Under the pieces are notes generated by a model. It was not told the DNA's origin and did no database searches. It was given only the letters and a program-made list of their open reading frames with translations. Below, in pieces: positions 1-7,006 of a stretch of DNA of 23,892 bases. The DNA is taken from contig CAZSBB010000058.1 in NCBI GenBank assembly GCA_964605235.1, positions 1 through 23,892 on the forward strand. The letters run 5' to 3'. The translations under genes and the position numbers were made by a program. Numbering within the stretch: position 1 is the first letter of the stretch; each line of letters opens with the position of its first letter. Origin of the DNA: CAZSBB01 sp964605235 (GTDB lineage: Bacteria; Planctomycetota; Phycisphaerae; Phycisphaerales; Phycisphaeraceae).

Positions 1-192
1 TGTGCCAGACTCGTCAACGCCTCCGGGCGGGTTTGCATACCTGCATGAAATAACGGCTTAAATGAAAACAACGCCCAAAGACGCAAGTTGAGACAGCCCC
101 GGCGCTGCCCATTTATCAGGCAGCGGCGCGCCCCGCTGCTTCCGCTTGGCTATTTCGTGAGCGTATCGTCAGAAATGCGCACCGGCGTCGGC
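1..192. other. Left-edge non-coding stretch
   Basis: No gene could be supported here. Downstream of the minus-strand NTPase stop there are two short inverted repeats: CGCTGCC (103-109) with GGCAGCG (119-125), and CCGGCGT (183-189) with ACGCCGG (196-202), the second enclosing the stop codon. Neither has a T tract on the minus strand, so a Rho-independent terminator is not claimed. Confidence 0.4.
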
Positions 193-1776
193 TCACGCCG
201 GCGCCAGGCCCCGGTACAGTTCCTGCACCCGCTGGGCGTGCGCCCGCCGAACGGACTCCAGCGTCAGCTTGGGAATCAGGTACTTCGCCTGGTCCTCGGG
301 CACAATCCGGCAGTGCTCCTGCAGCACTGCATACAAAAACTTGAACGCGTCCCGCGGCTGGTGCATCTGATCCAACGCATCCACCAGCAACTCCCGGCTG
401 ACGCTCGGTTCAAACAGGTCCGTCAGCAGAATCTTGTACTGGTCCTCGCCCGGCTGCCGACACGCCCGCACCCGCGCCGTGCACAGGTCGTACAGCGTCG
501 CCCCCGACCACTCCAGCCGATCCACCAGGCTCTGCTTGTCCAGCCGGGCTTCCTGGAAGAACTCGCTCGTCTCCCGATGCAGCAGATGCCGCAGCTCAAT
601 GGGCAGCAGCAGCTTCAAACCCACCCGCTCCTGCTGCAAGAACTTGTTGTCGAACATCGGCCAGACCACCAGCCGCATCCGGTCCGCCTGCCCGGCGATC
701 AGCGTCGGTTCATCCACGCGATCCACCAGCACCAGCAGGCCCTTGAAGCTCAGCGCCTCGAGAATGTCCATCAGCTTGCCGGTCAGCTCATACCGGCAGT
801 TGCTGCGGTCCTGCGAATCCTCGGTGGGCCACGGCTGGGCGTTCAAATCCCCCGGCCGCAGCTGGATCAACAGCGCCCGCAACTGGCTGACGGTGCGGGT
901 GATGGCGGGCGTCTGCTTCCACAGTTCGCGCGAAAGCCGCCACACGCGCCACTGCCGCAGGAGCCATGCGAACCACAGCAGCAGCGCCAGGGCCGCCCCC
1001 GCGCCCGCCGTCGCGAGCACCCAGTCGGGGATGAGGTTTTCGAAGAACGACACCTGCTGCTGCACCCAGTACGCCCCGCCGATGAGCAGCGCCGCCACCG
1101 TGAGCACAGCCGCGAGCAATTGCAGGGCGCTGGTCGACCAGCCGGTGGTGATGCGCAGGGCTTTGCGCATCTGGTCCCAGCGCTCGCCCACATCCCCGCT
1201 GCGCGGCTGATCGTACAGCGCCGCCAGCACCAGCAGATCAATGCGCTGCCGCCGGGGCAGCTTGCGCAGCCGCTGCCGCCAGTTCTCCGGCAGCAGCATG
1301 CCCGGCTCACCGTCAATCTGCACGCCCAGCAGGGCATTGAGCAGCCGCGTGGTCGCCAGCGAGAGAATCGCGTCCTGATGATCCTCCAGGCGAATCAGTT
1401 CCAGCAGATGATTGACCGTCGCCCGCGAGCGCTTGAGCGCCGAGAGCTCCAGCCGGCGGCGCTGGGTGAGCTGATCGAGCATCGGGTTGAGATTGTCGTA
1501 GGCGACCAGCATGACCCGCCGTTCGGGATTCTGCTGATTGTGCTGCTGGTGGCAGCGTCCGATCATCAGGCGGATGGCGGTTTTCCCGCTGCCTTTTTCG
1601 CCAAACACCACGGAGGTGCTCGGCTGCTCGACGCGGCCGAGGATTTTGGCGAAATCGGGATGCTGATGCCCGGTCTGTTCGAGCAGCTTGGCGTAAACCG
1701 GGTCGTGCCGGGCTTCCTCGGCGACAAAGGGATTCTCCGTCAGCCCGTGGTAAGCGAGGAACTTGTTGATGTTCAT
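193..1776 (-). CDS. Membrane-anchored P-loop NTPase, KAP-like architecture
   Basis: A 527-residue predicted ATPase. Walker A is GEKGSGKT at 59-66. Two hydrophobic helices (about 218-237 and 252-274) form a membrane hairpin, and a Walker B-like strand LLVLVDRVDE lies at 347-356. A transmembrane hairpin inserted between Walker A and Walker B is the layout of KAP NTPases, a family that includes the phage-exclusion protein PifA. The N-terminus (HGLTENPF near 10-17) instead recalls ExeA-type AAA ATPases, so family placement is open. The ATG at 1776 is chosen over one six codons upstream because GAGAG lies 8 nt before it. Next to it, on the same strand, are toxin-antitoxin and AAA ATPase genes; a defence role is an inference from that context only. 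Confidence 0.72.
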   Translation of the reverse strand: MNINKFLAYHGLTENPFVAEEARHDPVYAKLLEQTGHQHPDFAKILGRVEQPSTSVVFGEKGSGKTAIRLMIGRCHQQHNQQNPERRVMLVAYDNLNPMLDQLTQRRRLELSALKRSRATVNHLLELIRLEDHQDAILSLATTRLLNALLGVQIDGEPGMLLPENWRQRLRKLPRRQRIDLLVLAALYDQPRSGDVGERWDQMRKALRITTGWSTSALQLLAAVLTVAALLIGGAYWVQQQVSFFENLIPDWVLATAGAGAALALLLWFAWLLRQWRVWRLSRELWKQTPAITRTVSQLRALLIQLRPGDLNAQPWPTEDSQDRSNCRYELTGKLMDILEALSFKGLLVLVDRVDEPTLIAGQADRMRLVVWPMFDNKFLQQERVGLKLLLPIELRHLLHRETSEFFQEARLDKQSLVDRLEWSGATLYDLCTARVRACRQPGEDQYKILLTDLFEPSVSRELLVDALDQMHQPRDAFKFLYAVLQEHCRIVPEDQAKYLIPKLTLESVRRAHAQRVQELYRGLAPA

Positions 1777-1854
1777 AGCTGCATCTCTCGCCACACCGGA
1801 CCGTCGCCGAGGTTTATGTTACCGGGAAATGCGTGAAGACGGGACCACGGTGGC

Positions 1855-2253
1855 TCACCGATGCAGATCATGGAACGCCCGAGGGGTGACGATGGCAATC
1901 CCCCGATAGGACCCCAACTGCAGCAGGTGTCGATCACCCGTAACCAGTTGCTCGACACCGCCCGCCAACGCCGCCCCCAGCACCGGCAAGTCGTCAGGGT
2001 CTGGACAAGCCTCGCGTGGAACAACAACCGGCTGCACCAGCAGCGCATGGGTACGCAGTAGATTGGTCAGGGCCAGCAGCTCGCTGCCGGGCATTCGTGC
2101 TTTATGTGTCAGATGCCGACTCAACTCCGCCAGCACATGCTCACTGAGCACCAGTTCATGCCGCAGCAAACATTGCTCCAGAACCGCAGCACACAAACCC
2201 TCGCGGGATACAGCCGCGGCATACAGCACGTTGGCGTCCAGCAATACCTTCAC
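1855..2253 (-). CDS. PIN-domain toxin (ribonuclease) of a type II TA pair
   Basis: A 132-residue PIN-fold protein, expected to be a metal-dependent RNase toxin. It opens with MKVLLDANVLY, placing the first acidic residue at D6. Further acidic residues are E43 (HVLAEL), D87/D88 (DPDDLPVLGAAL) and D107 (VTGDRHLL), the usual PIN quartet. Length is normal for COG1569-like PIN proteins. It starts with GTG, and GTGA is shared with the stop of the upstream RHH gene, so translation is probably coupled. No strong ribosome binding site of its own is seen. The RHH partner and coupled order make a toxin role likely; the RNA target cannot be told from sequence. Confidence 0.85.
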   Translation of the reverse strand: MKVLLDANVLYAAAVSREGLCAAVLEQCLLRHELVLSEHVLAELSRHLTHKARMPGSELLALTNLLRTHALLVQPVVVPREACPDPDDLPVLGAALAGGVEQLVTGDRHLLQLGSYRGIAIVTPRAFHDLHR

Positions 2254-2465
2254 GAGGCCTGCTCAAAAGCCTGGGCATCAGTCGCCGGGGCATCTTGCCC
2301 CAGACGCTGCAGATTGCGTTGGCGCAGTTCCTGGAATTGCTCGACCGCCAAAGCCCGCCGCAGCAGGTCGCGCACCAGATCATCCACCGGGCGATGGCAG
2401 CGCCTGCTCAACTCGTCGAGGGAGCGGCCCAGTTCGTCGGAAAGTTCCAGCGTGATGCGGGTCAT
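2250..2465 (-). CDS. Ribbon-helix-helix antitoxin
   Basis: A 71-residue protein beginning MTRITLELSDELGRSLDELS, the short strand followed by two helices of RHH/CopG DNA-binding antitoxins. The C-terminal part (about 45-71) is polar and probably binds the toxin. It lies directly upstream of the PIN gene and overlaps it by 4 bp, the classic antitoxin-first order. The ATG at 2465 has no Shine-Dalgarno but a perfect TATAAT ends 8 nt before it, so the mRNA may be leaderless. An inverted repeat in the promoter (2482-2500) is a candidate self-binding operator. Confidence 0.85.
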   Translation of the reverse strand: MTRITLELSDELGRSLDELSRRCHRPVDDLVRDLLRRALAVEQFQELRQRNLQRLGQDAPATDAQAFEQAS

Positions 2466-2473
2466 GATGAAAC

Positions 2474-2502
2474 ATTATACTGACTACCCACCTTGTAGTC
2501 GA
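2474..2502 (-). promoter_or_regulatory. RHH/PIN operon promoter (TATAAT), leaderless type
   Basis: On the minus strand a perfect TATAAT lies at 2479-2474, with an imperfect -35 TCGACT (2502-2497) at 17-bp spacing. The hexamer ends 8 nt before the antitoxin ATG, so transcription should start at or next to the start codon. Confidence 0.65.
2482..2500. promoter_or_regulatory. Candidate TA operator (inverted repeat)
   Basis: GACTAC (2482-2487) and GTAGTC (2495-2500) are perfect 6-bp inverted arms with a 7-bp spacer, placed between and over the -35 and -10 boxes of the TA promoter. RHH antitoxins usually repress their own operons by binding such paired sites. That this one does is inferred. Confidence 0.5.
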
Positions 2503-2517
2503 CACCGCGCGAACTGA

Positions 2518-3612
2518 TTATCTTCGCTCAAATTCATCTCCCTGCGTATATTCATCATACCAACTATCAAGATCTGCCGGCGATACTCGACGGAATGCCG
2601 TCTCAGACCAAGCAGCAGCATTACGCTCCGCAATTATTGGCGTCACACCTAGATAGCGCAGCAGATCGCGCGACTGAGTCGCCAGTAGAATCTGTACGCC
2701 TGCGTCACAGCGACTAATCATTAACTCAGCCAATTTGGAAAGTGCCTTAGGAAATAATCCAAGCTCTGGCTCGTCAATACATATAAACGCAGGCGAAAAC
2801 TCGACTGGTTGCCCCAGCAGAGTTGTCAGAGCAATGAACCGCAATGTACCATCAGAAATCTGATGTGCCGCAAAATTTTCCCCAGAGCGCTCGCGTACTG
2901 CCAAGCGCAATCTCATACCCTGGACATGCTCGTCTGGCCACACAAAATCGTCGAACCAAGGGATAACCTCACGACAAGAGTTAACAATCGCATCATAAGA
3001 AACTCGCATGTCGTCCCGCAGTCTCAGTAAGTACGCAGCAAGGTTACCTCCATCGTCATGGAGCTGAGCCGCCTGATCCAGCTCCCTGCGCTGGCGAATT
3101 CGCGACGTATAGGATGTGTTATGGAACTGAAAGTAACGCGCATCACGCAAAGAAGACCACACTGCACGAATATTTGGCTGGGTTAGCGCATCTGCATCAT
3201 TCATTCGAGATTCACGAGAACTTGAAATAAGTGGAACTTCTAGCGGGATGGAATGCCCCTCGCGCTGCGCTCTTATTAATTCAGAACGGAAAACCAAACT
3301 ATCATCTGCAGAGTATTCGAGAGTTGCCGCATAAGTATTCTGCCATGGCGCACGGTCAAACTCCAAACACCACGACATGCTTGACGACTGGGCAGGCCCA
3401 CAATGAAGTAGTGAACTAGCGCCGCCGGAAAGTGTTTGCACAAATCGCTGCAGGCAGCCAGTGCGCACATGACCGAGCATAGAAAAGAAACTCAGTAAAT
3501 TCGACTTACCGCTTCCATTGAGGCCGATTAAAACATCTAGCCCGTCAAATGAAATATTCGCATTTCTGATTGACTTAAAGTTTTCAATAGTAACACGCCG
3601 GATATGAGGCAT
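2518..3612 (-). CDS. RecF/ABC-like AAA ATPase (AAA_21 type), likely horizontally acquired
   Basis: A 364-residue ATPase of the RecF/OLD-like group. MPHIRRVTIENFKSIRNANI is the usual N-terminal strand. Walker A GLNGSGKS is at 30-37, an ABC-type signature QISDGTLR at 251-258, and Walker B FICIDEPELGLFP at 277-289. The expected His-switch position reads ATQS (311-314). The end (PADLDSWYDEYTQGDEFERR) resembles the C-terminus of ATPases often encoded with a small DUF4276 partner, but no such partner is next to it. ATG 3612 is preferred to GTG 3621 because GGAG (3621-3624) lies 8 nt before it. Base composition is visibly more AT-rich than flanking genes, and the upstream 3625-3660 is extremely AT-rich. 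Both suggest transfer. A defence function is inferred from family and neighbours. Confidence 0.85.
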   Translation of the reverse strand: MPHIRRVTIENFKSIRNANISFDGLDVLIGLNGSGKSNLLSFFSMLGHVRTGCLQRFVQTLSGGASSLLHCGPAQSSSMSWCLEFDRAPWQNTYAATLEYSADDSLVFRSELIRAQREGHSIPLEVPLISSSRESRMNDADALTQPNIRAVWSSLRDARYFQFHNTSYTSRIRQRRELDQAAQLHDDGGNLAAYLLRLRDDMRVSYDAIVNSCREVIPWFDDFVWPDEHVQGMRLRLAVRERSGENFAAHQISDGTLRFIALTTLLGQPVEFSPAFICIDEPELGLFPKALSKLAELMISRCDAGVQILLATQSRDLLRYLGVTPIIAERNAAAWSETAFRRVSPADLDSWYDEYTQGDEFERR

Positions 3613-3734
3613 TGCCTGCACTCCAATTAATTAGTTAATTTCTATATATGTAAATATCAGCGAGTTCATGATAGTACGCACCGCAGAATGACACAAGGCT
3701 ACTTGTCAAAAGCCGAAATTAATCTCCACAACAA

Positions 3735-4037
3735 TTACGCCGCCTCCACGGTCAGCTTCAGGCCGACGGCGCGCGTGACCGCCAGCAGGGTGGACAGGCG
3801 GGGATTGCCTTTGGTGGAAAGGGCGCGGTACAGGCTTTCGCGTTGCACGCCGGCGCGCTTGGCGACCTTGGCGATGCCGCCCTGGGCCTCGGCGACATGC
3901 CGCAGCGCCACCAGCAGCACGCGCGGCTCATCCAGGTCCGCCAGCGCCGCGCGCAGGTACTCGGCCGCCAATTCCGGGTCGCGGCGCAGCTCTTCCACCA
4001 GCGCCTGGTCGTGATCCACGCCGGGTTTGCTTTTCAT
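3735..4037 (-). CDS. HigA-like HTH antitoxin
   Basis: A 100-residue antitoxin of the 'addiction module antidote' type. A helical N-terminus (DPELAAEYLRAAL) is followed by a helix-turn-helix at about 53-72 (GGIAKVAKRAGVQRESLYRAL) and the typical end GNPRLSTLLAVTRAVGLKL. The ATG at 4037 is chosen over an upstream in-frame ATG at 4118 because GGAG lies 6 nt before it and it overlaps the toxin stop by 4 bp (ATGA). It should neutralise the RelE/HigB-type toxin encoded just upstream and repress the operon. Confidence 0.88.
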   Translation of the reverse strand: MKSKPGVDHDQALVEELRRDPELAAEYLRAALADLDEPRVLLVALRHVAEAQGGIAKVAKRAGVQRESLYRALSTKGNPRLSTLLAVTRAVGLKLTVEAA

Positions 4038-4357
4038 GGTGATCTCCGCCGGTAATCCGCCAACAGGGCGACCGCGCGGGTGATGTCCGCCGCCTGCCGC
4101 CGTTTGTCGCCGCCACACAGCAGCAACACCATCGTTTTACCGACCTTGGCGTAGTACACGCGATAGCCGGGGCCATGGTCGATCCGCAGCTCTGACACGC
4201 CGCCACGCAGCGTTTTGCAGTCGCCAAAGTTGCCCACCGTCAAACGTGCGATTCGGGCCAGTATCCGCGCCCGCGCCTGGCGATCCGGCAACTTCGCCAG
4301 CCACTGCCCGATGACATCCCGACCATCGGCGGTGACATAACGAAGCACCTGCGACAT
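4034..4357 (-). CDS. RelE/HigB-like toxin (phage Gp49-like)
   Basis: A 107-residue protein of the RelE/HigB superfamily, predicted to cleave mRNA at the ribosome. Family features are a basic helix (LPDRQARARILARIARL), the stretch TLRGGVSELRIDHGPGYRVYY, and a C-terminal strand with VLLLCGGDKRRQ. Toxin-before-antitoxin order and the 4-bp overlap are typical of HigBA-type modules. There is no Shine-Dalgarno; TACAAT ends 6 nt before the ATG, pointing to a leaderless message. Confidence 0.88.
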   Translation of the reverse strand: MSQVLRYVTADGRDVIGQWLAKLPDRQARARILARIARLTVGNFGDCKTLRGGVSELRIDHGPGYRVYYAKVGKTMVLLLCGGDKRRQAADITRAVALLADYRRRSP

Positions 4358-4363
4358 GGTCCG

Positions 4364-4392
4364 ATTGTAACTTATAAATCACACGCCAGCAA
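4364..4392 (-). promoter_or_regulatory. HigB/HigA operon promoter, leaderless type
   Basis: On the minus strand TACAAT (4369-4364) matches the -10 consensus at 5 of 6 positions and ends 6 nt before the toxin ATG. TTGCTG (4392-4387) is a possible -35 at 17-bp spacing. No ribosome binding site lies between. Confidence 0.5.
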
Positions 4393-4461
4393 GGGTGGTG
4401 TCGAGCTCAATCCAGGCGTTAGGCCGCATCAATGCGAGCCGGATGCACGCCGCGCGGCCGG

Positions 4462-4476
4462 GGCATAGACTATGCC
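4462..4476. promoter_or_regulatory. 15-bp palindrome over a -10 box before the 4480 gene
   Basis: GGCATAG-A-CTATGCC is a perfect inverted repeat with a one-base centre. It contains TAGACT (4466-4471), a TAnnnT -10 candidate ending 8 nt before the ATG at 4480. A repressor site over a leaderless promoter is a reasonable guess; the binding protein is unknown. Confidence 0.45.
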
Positions 4477-4479
4477 GCT

Positions 4480-4851
4480 ATGAGTGATTGCCCCACCGCC
4501 AACACCTCGCTGCAAGGTCAGATCGCCGACCTGTCCACCCCCGCCGGCAAAAAGGCGGCCATGGTGCAGGCGGTTGACTACCGCGGCGACATCACCCTGC
4601 TGCTGGCGGATGGTCGGCAGTTGGAGGGTTACCTGTTCGACGCCAAGCTCGATGGCGATCGCCCGCGCGTGCGCGTGCTGCCCAGCGATGGCGGCGACCG
4701 CATCACCCTGCCGCTGGAGGAGGTGGTGGGGCTGACCTTCAGCGGACGCGACACCGCCGCGGGCAAGAGCTGGGAAACGTGGGTCAAGAAGTATCAGGAA
4801 AAGAAAGCCCGCGGCGAAACGGCGAACCTGGAGCCCGAACCGCTGGAATAG
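4480..4851 (+). CDS. Conserved-looking small hypothetical protein, possibly SH3/Sm-like fold
   Basis: A 123-residue protein I do not recognise. The middle (about 33-90) alternates hydrophobic strands and turns: DITLLLADGRQLEGYLFDAK, then RVRVLPSDGGDRITLPLEEVVGLTFSG. This pattern is compatible with a small beta barrel of the SH3 or Sm type. A basic helix near the end (SWETWVKKYQEKKARGE) could bind nucleic acid or a partner. There is no signal peptide or membrane segment. The ATG at 4480 fits best; an in-frame ATG at 4432 would run through the palindromic promoter. There is no Shine-Dalgarno. It is separated from trpE by 186 bp with two REP-like palindromes, so co-transcription is uncertain. 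Confidence 0.65.
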   Translation: MSDCPTANTSLQGQIADLSTPAGKKAAMVQAVDYRGDITLLLADGRQLEGYLFDAKLDGDRPRVRVLPSDGGDRITLPLEEVVGLTFSGRDTAAGKSWETWVKKYQEKKARGETANLEPEPLE

Positions 4852-4855
4852 CCCC

Positions 4856-4885
4856 CCCCGGAACCCGGAACCCGGACCCCGGAAT
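4856..4885 (+). repeat. CCCGGAA low-complexity tract after a stop codon
   Basis: A run of C residues is followed by repeated GGAACCC/GGACCCC units. A similar tract follows the stop at 16595. Both precede a REP-like palindrome by about 20 bp. Confidence 0.5.
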
Positions 4886-4902
4886 AACCTTCCGGCACGT
4901 CC

Positions 4903-4927
4903 GTTAGCCCCGGGCTCCGCCCGGGGA
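4903..4927 (+). repeat. REP-like palindrome, copy A
   Basis: GTTAGCCCCGGGCTCCGCCC followed by GGGGA. CCCCGGGC pairs with GCCCGGGG across a short centre. The same core recurs at 4997, 8736, 8777 and 16670. Confidence 0.75.
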
Positions 4928-4996
4928 CGGTGGGCCAAAAAACCGCACCGCGGCAATCACATCGTCTGCGGTGGTGTGAGCAATGCGAAAAAAAAT

Positions 4997-5022
4997 ATCC
5001 CCGGGCAGAGCCTGGGGCTAAT
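4997..5022 (-). repeat. REP-like palindrome, copy B
   Basis: Reads CCCCGGGCAGAGCCTGGGGC then TAA, the reverse orientation of copy A. It ends 16 bp before the trpE start, with the trpE ribosome binding site (GGAG, 5027-5030) just outside it. A hairpin here could affect translation. Confidence 0.75.
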
Positions 5023-5037
5023 GGTTGGAGTGGGTTG

Positions 5038-6648
5038 ATGTCACGCTTGTTTCCATCTTTGGATCAAATCCGCAAGCTGGCGGCGGCGGCGAAAGCCAAG
5101 CCCGGCGTGCGGCTGTTGCTGCCGGTCTATCGCTGCCTGCTGAGCGATCAGCTCACGCCGGTGCTGGCGTATCGGCGGCTGGTGCGCCCCGATCAGCGGC
5201 TGGCGCCCAGCTTCCTGTTTGAATCCGTGATCGACGGCGACCGCCAGGGGCGCTACAGCTTCCTGGGCGCGCGCCCGGTGGCGGAACTGCTCGCCTACGA
5301 CCAGGACGTGACCTACTGCGATCATCTGGACCCGGGCCGGAACTCGCAGCGGTATGCCGAGGACCCGTTGCGGATCATGGCGGATCTGAGCCGGCAGTGG
5401 GAATTGCTCCCCGGCGTGGAGGACCTGCCTGCTTTCACCGGCGGGTGGGTGGGCTACGTCGGCTACGACACCGTGCGCTACCTGGAACGCGAAAAGCTCA
5501 CCGGCGCCCCGCCGGATGATCGCCGGCTGCCGGACCTGCACATGCAGCTTTACCGCGAGGTGATTGCGTTCGATCACGTGCGCAAGACGGTGCTGGTGAT
5601 CACGCATGTGGAGGTGACCGCCGACTTCGACGCCCAGGCTGCATGCGCGGAAGCCGAGGCGCGCCTCGACGAGCTGGTGCGGATGATCGAAACGCCTTAC
5701 CGCGATCCGCAGACCGGCATGGAGCTGGCGCCGGGCGACATCGACCTGCACTCGCCGCCCCCGCAACTGCCGGTGAGCAACATGGGCGCCGGCGGCTACC
5801 AGAATGCCGTGCGCCAAGCCAAAGAGTACATCATGGCGGGCGACATTTTTCAGGTCGTCCCCAGTCAGCGGTTTGAGCTGACGACCACGGCCGACCCGTT
5901 CGACATTTACCGGGCGCTGCGGGTGGTGAACCCCTCGCCGTACATGTTCTATCTGCAGGCGCAGGGTTCGATGCTCATCGGCAGCAGTCCGGAGATTCTC
6001 TGCCGGGTGCAGGACGGGGTGGTGACCAATCGGCCGTTGGCGGGCACGCGCCGGCGCGGGCAGGACGAGGCTGAGGACCGGGCGCTGGAAGCGGAATTGC
6101 TGGCGGACCCGAAGGAGCGTGCCGAGCACATCATGCTGGTGGACCTGGGGCGCAATGATGTGGGCCGGGTGGCGACGCCGGGGACGATCGCGTTGCCCCG
6201 GGTGATGAACGTGGAGCGGTACAGCCACGTGATGCACATCAGTTCGACGGTGACGGGCCGGTTGCGTGAAGGTTCGGACCGCTGGGAGGCGTTGCAGATG
6301 GCGTTGCCGGTGGGCACGGTGAGCGGGGCGCCGAAGGTTCGGGCGATGCAGGTGATTGACGAGCTGGAGCCGACGCGGCGGGGTCCGTACGCCGGCGCCG
6401 TGGGTTACGCCGACTTTGCCGGTCATATGGATATGGCGATCGCGTTGCGGACGATGGTGGTGCTGCCCGCCGATGCGGGGAAATCTCCGGGGGGGCGTTG
6501 GAAGGTGCATTTGCAAGCGGGGGCGGGGATTGTCGCCGACAGCGATCCGGACAGCGAGCACCAGGAGACGGTGAACAAGGCGGCCGCGCTCGCCAAGGCG
6601 GTGGATTTGGCGCAGCGGGCGTTCGGAACGGGTGTGAAACCGGCGTGA
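5038..6648 (+). CDS. trpE: Anthranilate synthase component I
   Basis: A 536-residue TrpE, the chorismate-binding subunit that makes anthranilate with ammonia from TrpG, the first committed step to tryptophan. The N-terminal domain carries LFES at 60-63, equivalent to the LLES element that binds feedback-inhibiting tryptophan. The C-terminal half has the chorismate-binding signatures GRNDVGRV, VMHISSTVTG, GAPKVRAMQVIDELEP, YAGAVGY and QAGAGIVADSDP. Length is normal, with no fused glutaminase domain. The ATG at 5038 has GGAG 7 nt upstream; an in-frame ATG at 4930 would read through a REP-like repeat. No trpG or other trp gene lies in the window. No run of Trp codons suggesting an attenuator was found upstream. 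Confidence 0.95.
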   Translation: MSRLFPSLDQIRKLAAAAKAKPGVRLLLPVYRCLLSDQLTPVLAYRRLVRPDQRLAPSFLFESVIDGDRQGRYSFLGARPVAELLAYDQDVTYCDHLDPGRNSQRYAEDPLRIMADLSRQWELLPGVEDLPAFTGGWVGYVGYDTVRYLEREKLTGAPPDDRRLPDLHMQLYREVIAFDHVRKTVLVITHVEVTADFDAQAACAEAEARLDELVRMIETPYRDPQTGMELAPGDIDLHSPPPQLPVSNMGAGGYQNAVRQAKEYIMAGDIFQVVPSQRFELTTTADPFDIYRALRVVNPSPYMFYLQAQGSMLIGSSPEILCRVQDGVVTNRPLAGTRRRGQDEAEDRALEAELLADPKERAEHIMLVDLGRNDVGRVATPGTIALPRVMNVERYSHVMHISSTVTGRLREGSDRWEALQMALPVGTVSGAPKVRAMQVIDELEPTRRGPYAGAVGYADFAGHMDMAIALRTMVVLPADAGKSPGGRWKVHLQAGAGIVADSDPDSEHQETVNKAAALAKAVDLAQRAFGTGVKPA

Positions 6649-7006
6649 AGCTGAGCCATCGGCAAGAAAAGAGGCCGAGGGCGGCATTTCTGCGGTTCGG
6701 GTCGTGCCGGGGTAATCCTGTGGATTTTGCGCTTACCCCCCTTGCCGACTTGCATTGCATTTGCATTTCGGCTTACGATGTGCCCTTGTCCGGGCATTGC
6801 CTTTCGTCCGGGCTTGCCTGATCGCGCGCGTTTTCATGACAGTTTTACTGGTCGTGGGAGCGTGGGTCATGAGTGTGGAGTGGGAACAGCGAACATCAAC
6901 AACCCCGCCCTGGGCGTCGGCGCTCAGCCCCTCCTCGTCAACTTGTATCGTCGTTAACCGTTAACCCGTTTCCGTTAACCCCGACCTGTTTCTCTGGAGT
7001 CCTGCA
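6649..7006. other. Intergenic region before the DUF11 lipoprotein gene
   Basis: 358 bp without a supported gene. It has three TTGCAT copies near 6750-6766 and a possible TAnnnT box TACGAT at 6774-6779, 18 bp after the first TTGCAT; this would be a weak promoter with a long leader of about 220 nt. The last 60 bp carry the CGTTAACC repeats listed separately. Short reading frames here look like chance. Confidence 0.35.
6952..6980 (+). repeat. Three CGTTAACC repeats upstream of the DUF11 gene
   Basis: CGTTAACC occurs at 6952-6959, 6959-6966 and 6973-6980. Each contains the palindrome GTTAAC. The last copy ends about 15 bp before the ribosome binding site of the lipoprotein gene. A regulator site is possible but unproven. 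Confidence 0.4.

Noticed and set aside
88..1836. Long plus-strand open frame opposite the NTPase gene
   Set aside because: It is Arg/Gln/Pro-rich without motifs, while the minus strand encodes a clear P-loop NTPase with a good ribosome binding site.
4930..5037. Trp leader peptide/attenuator before trpE
   Set aside because: The upstream in-frame stretch has Trp codons but none adjacent, no start with an SD, and it consists partly of a REP-like repeat.
5041..6687. 548-codon minus-strand open frame
   Set aside because: Antisense to trpE; His/Arg-rich composition is an artefact of GC-rich codons.
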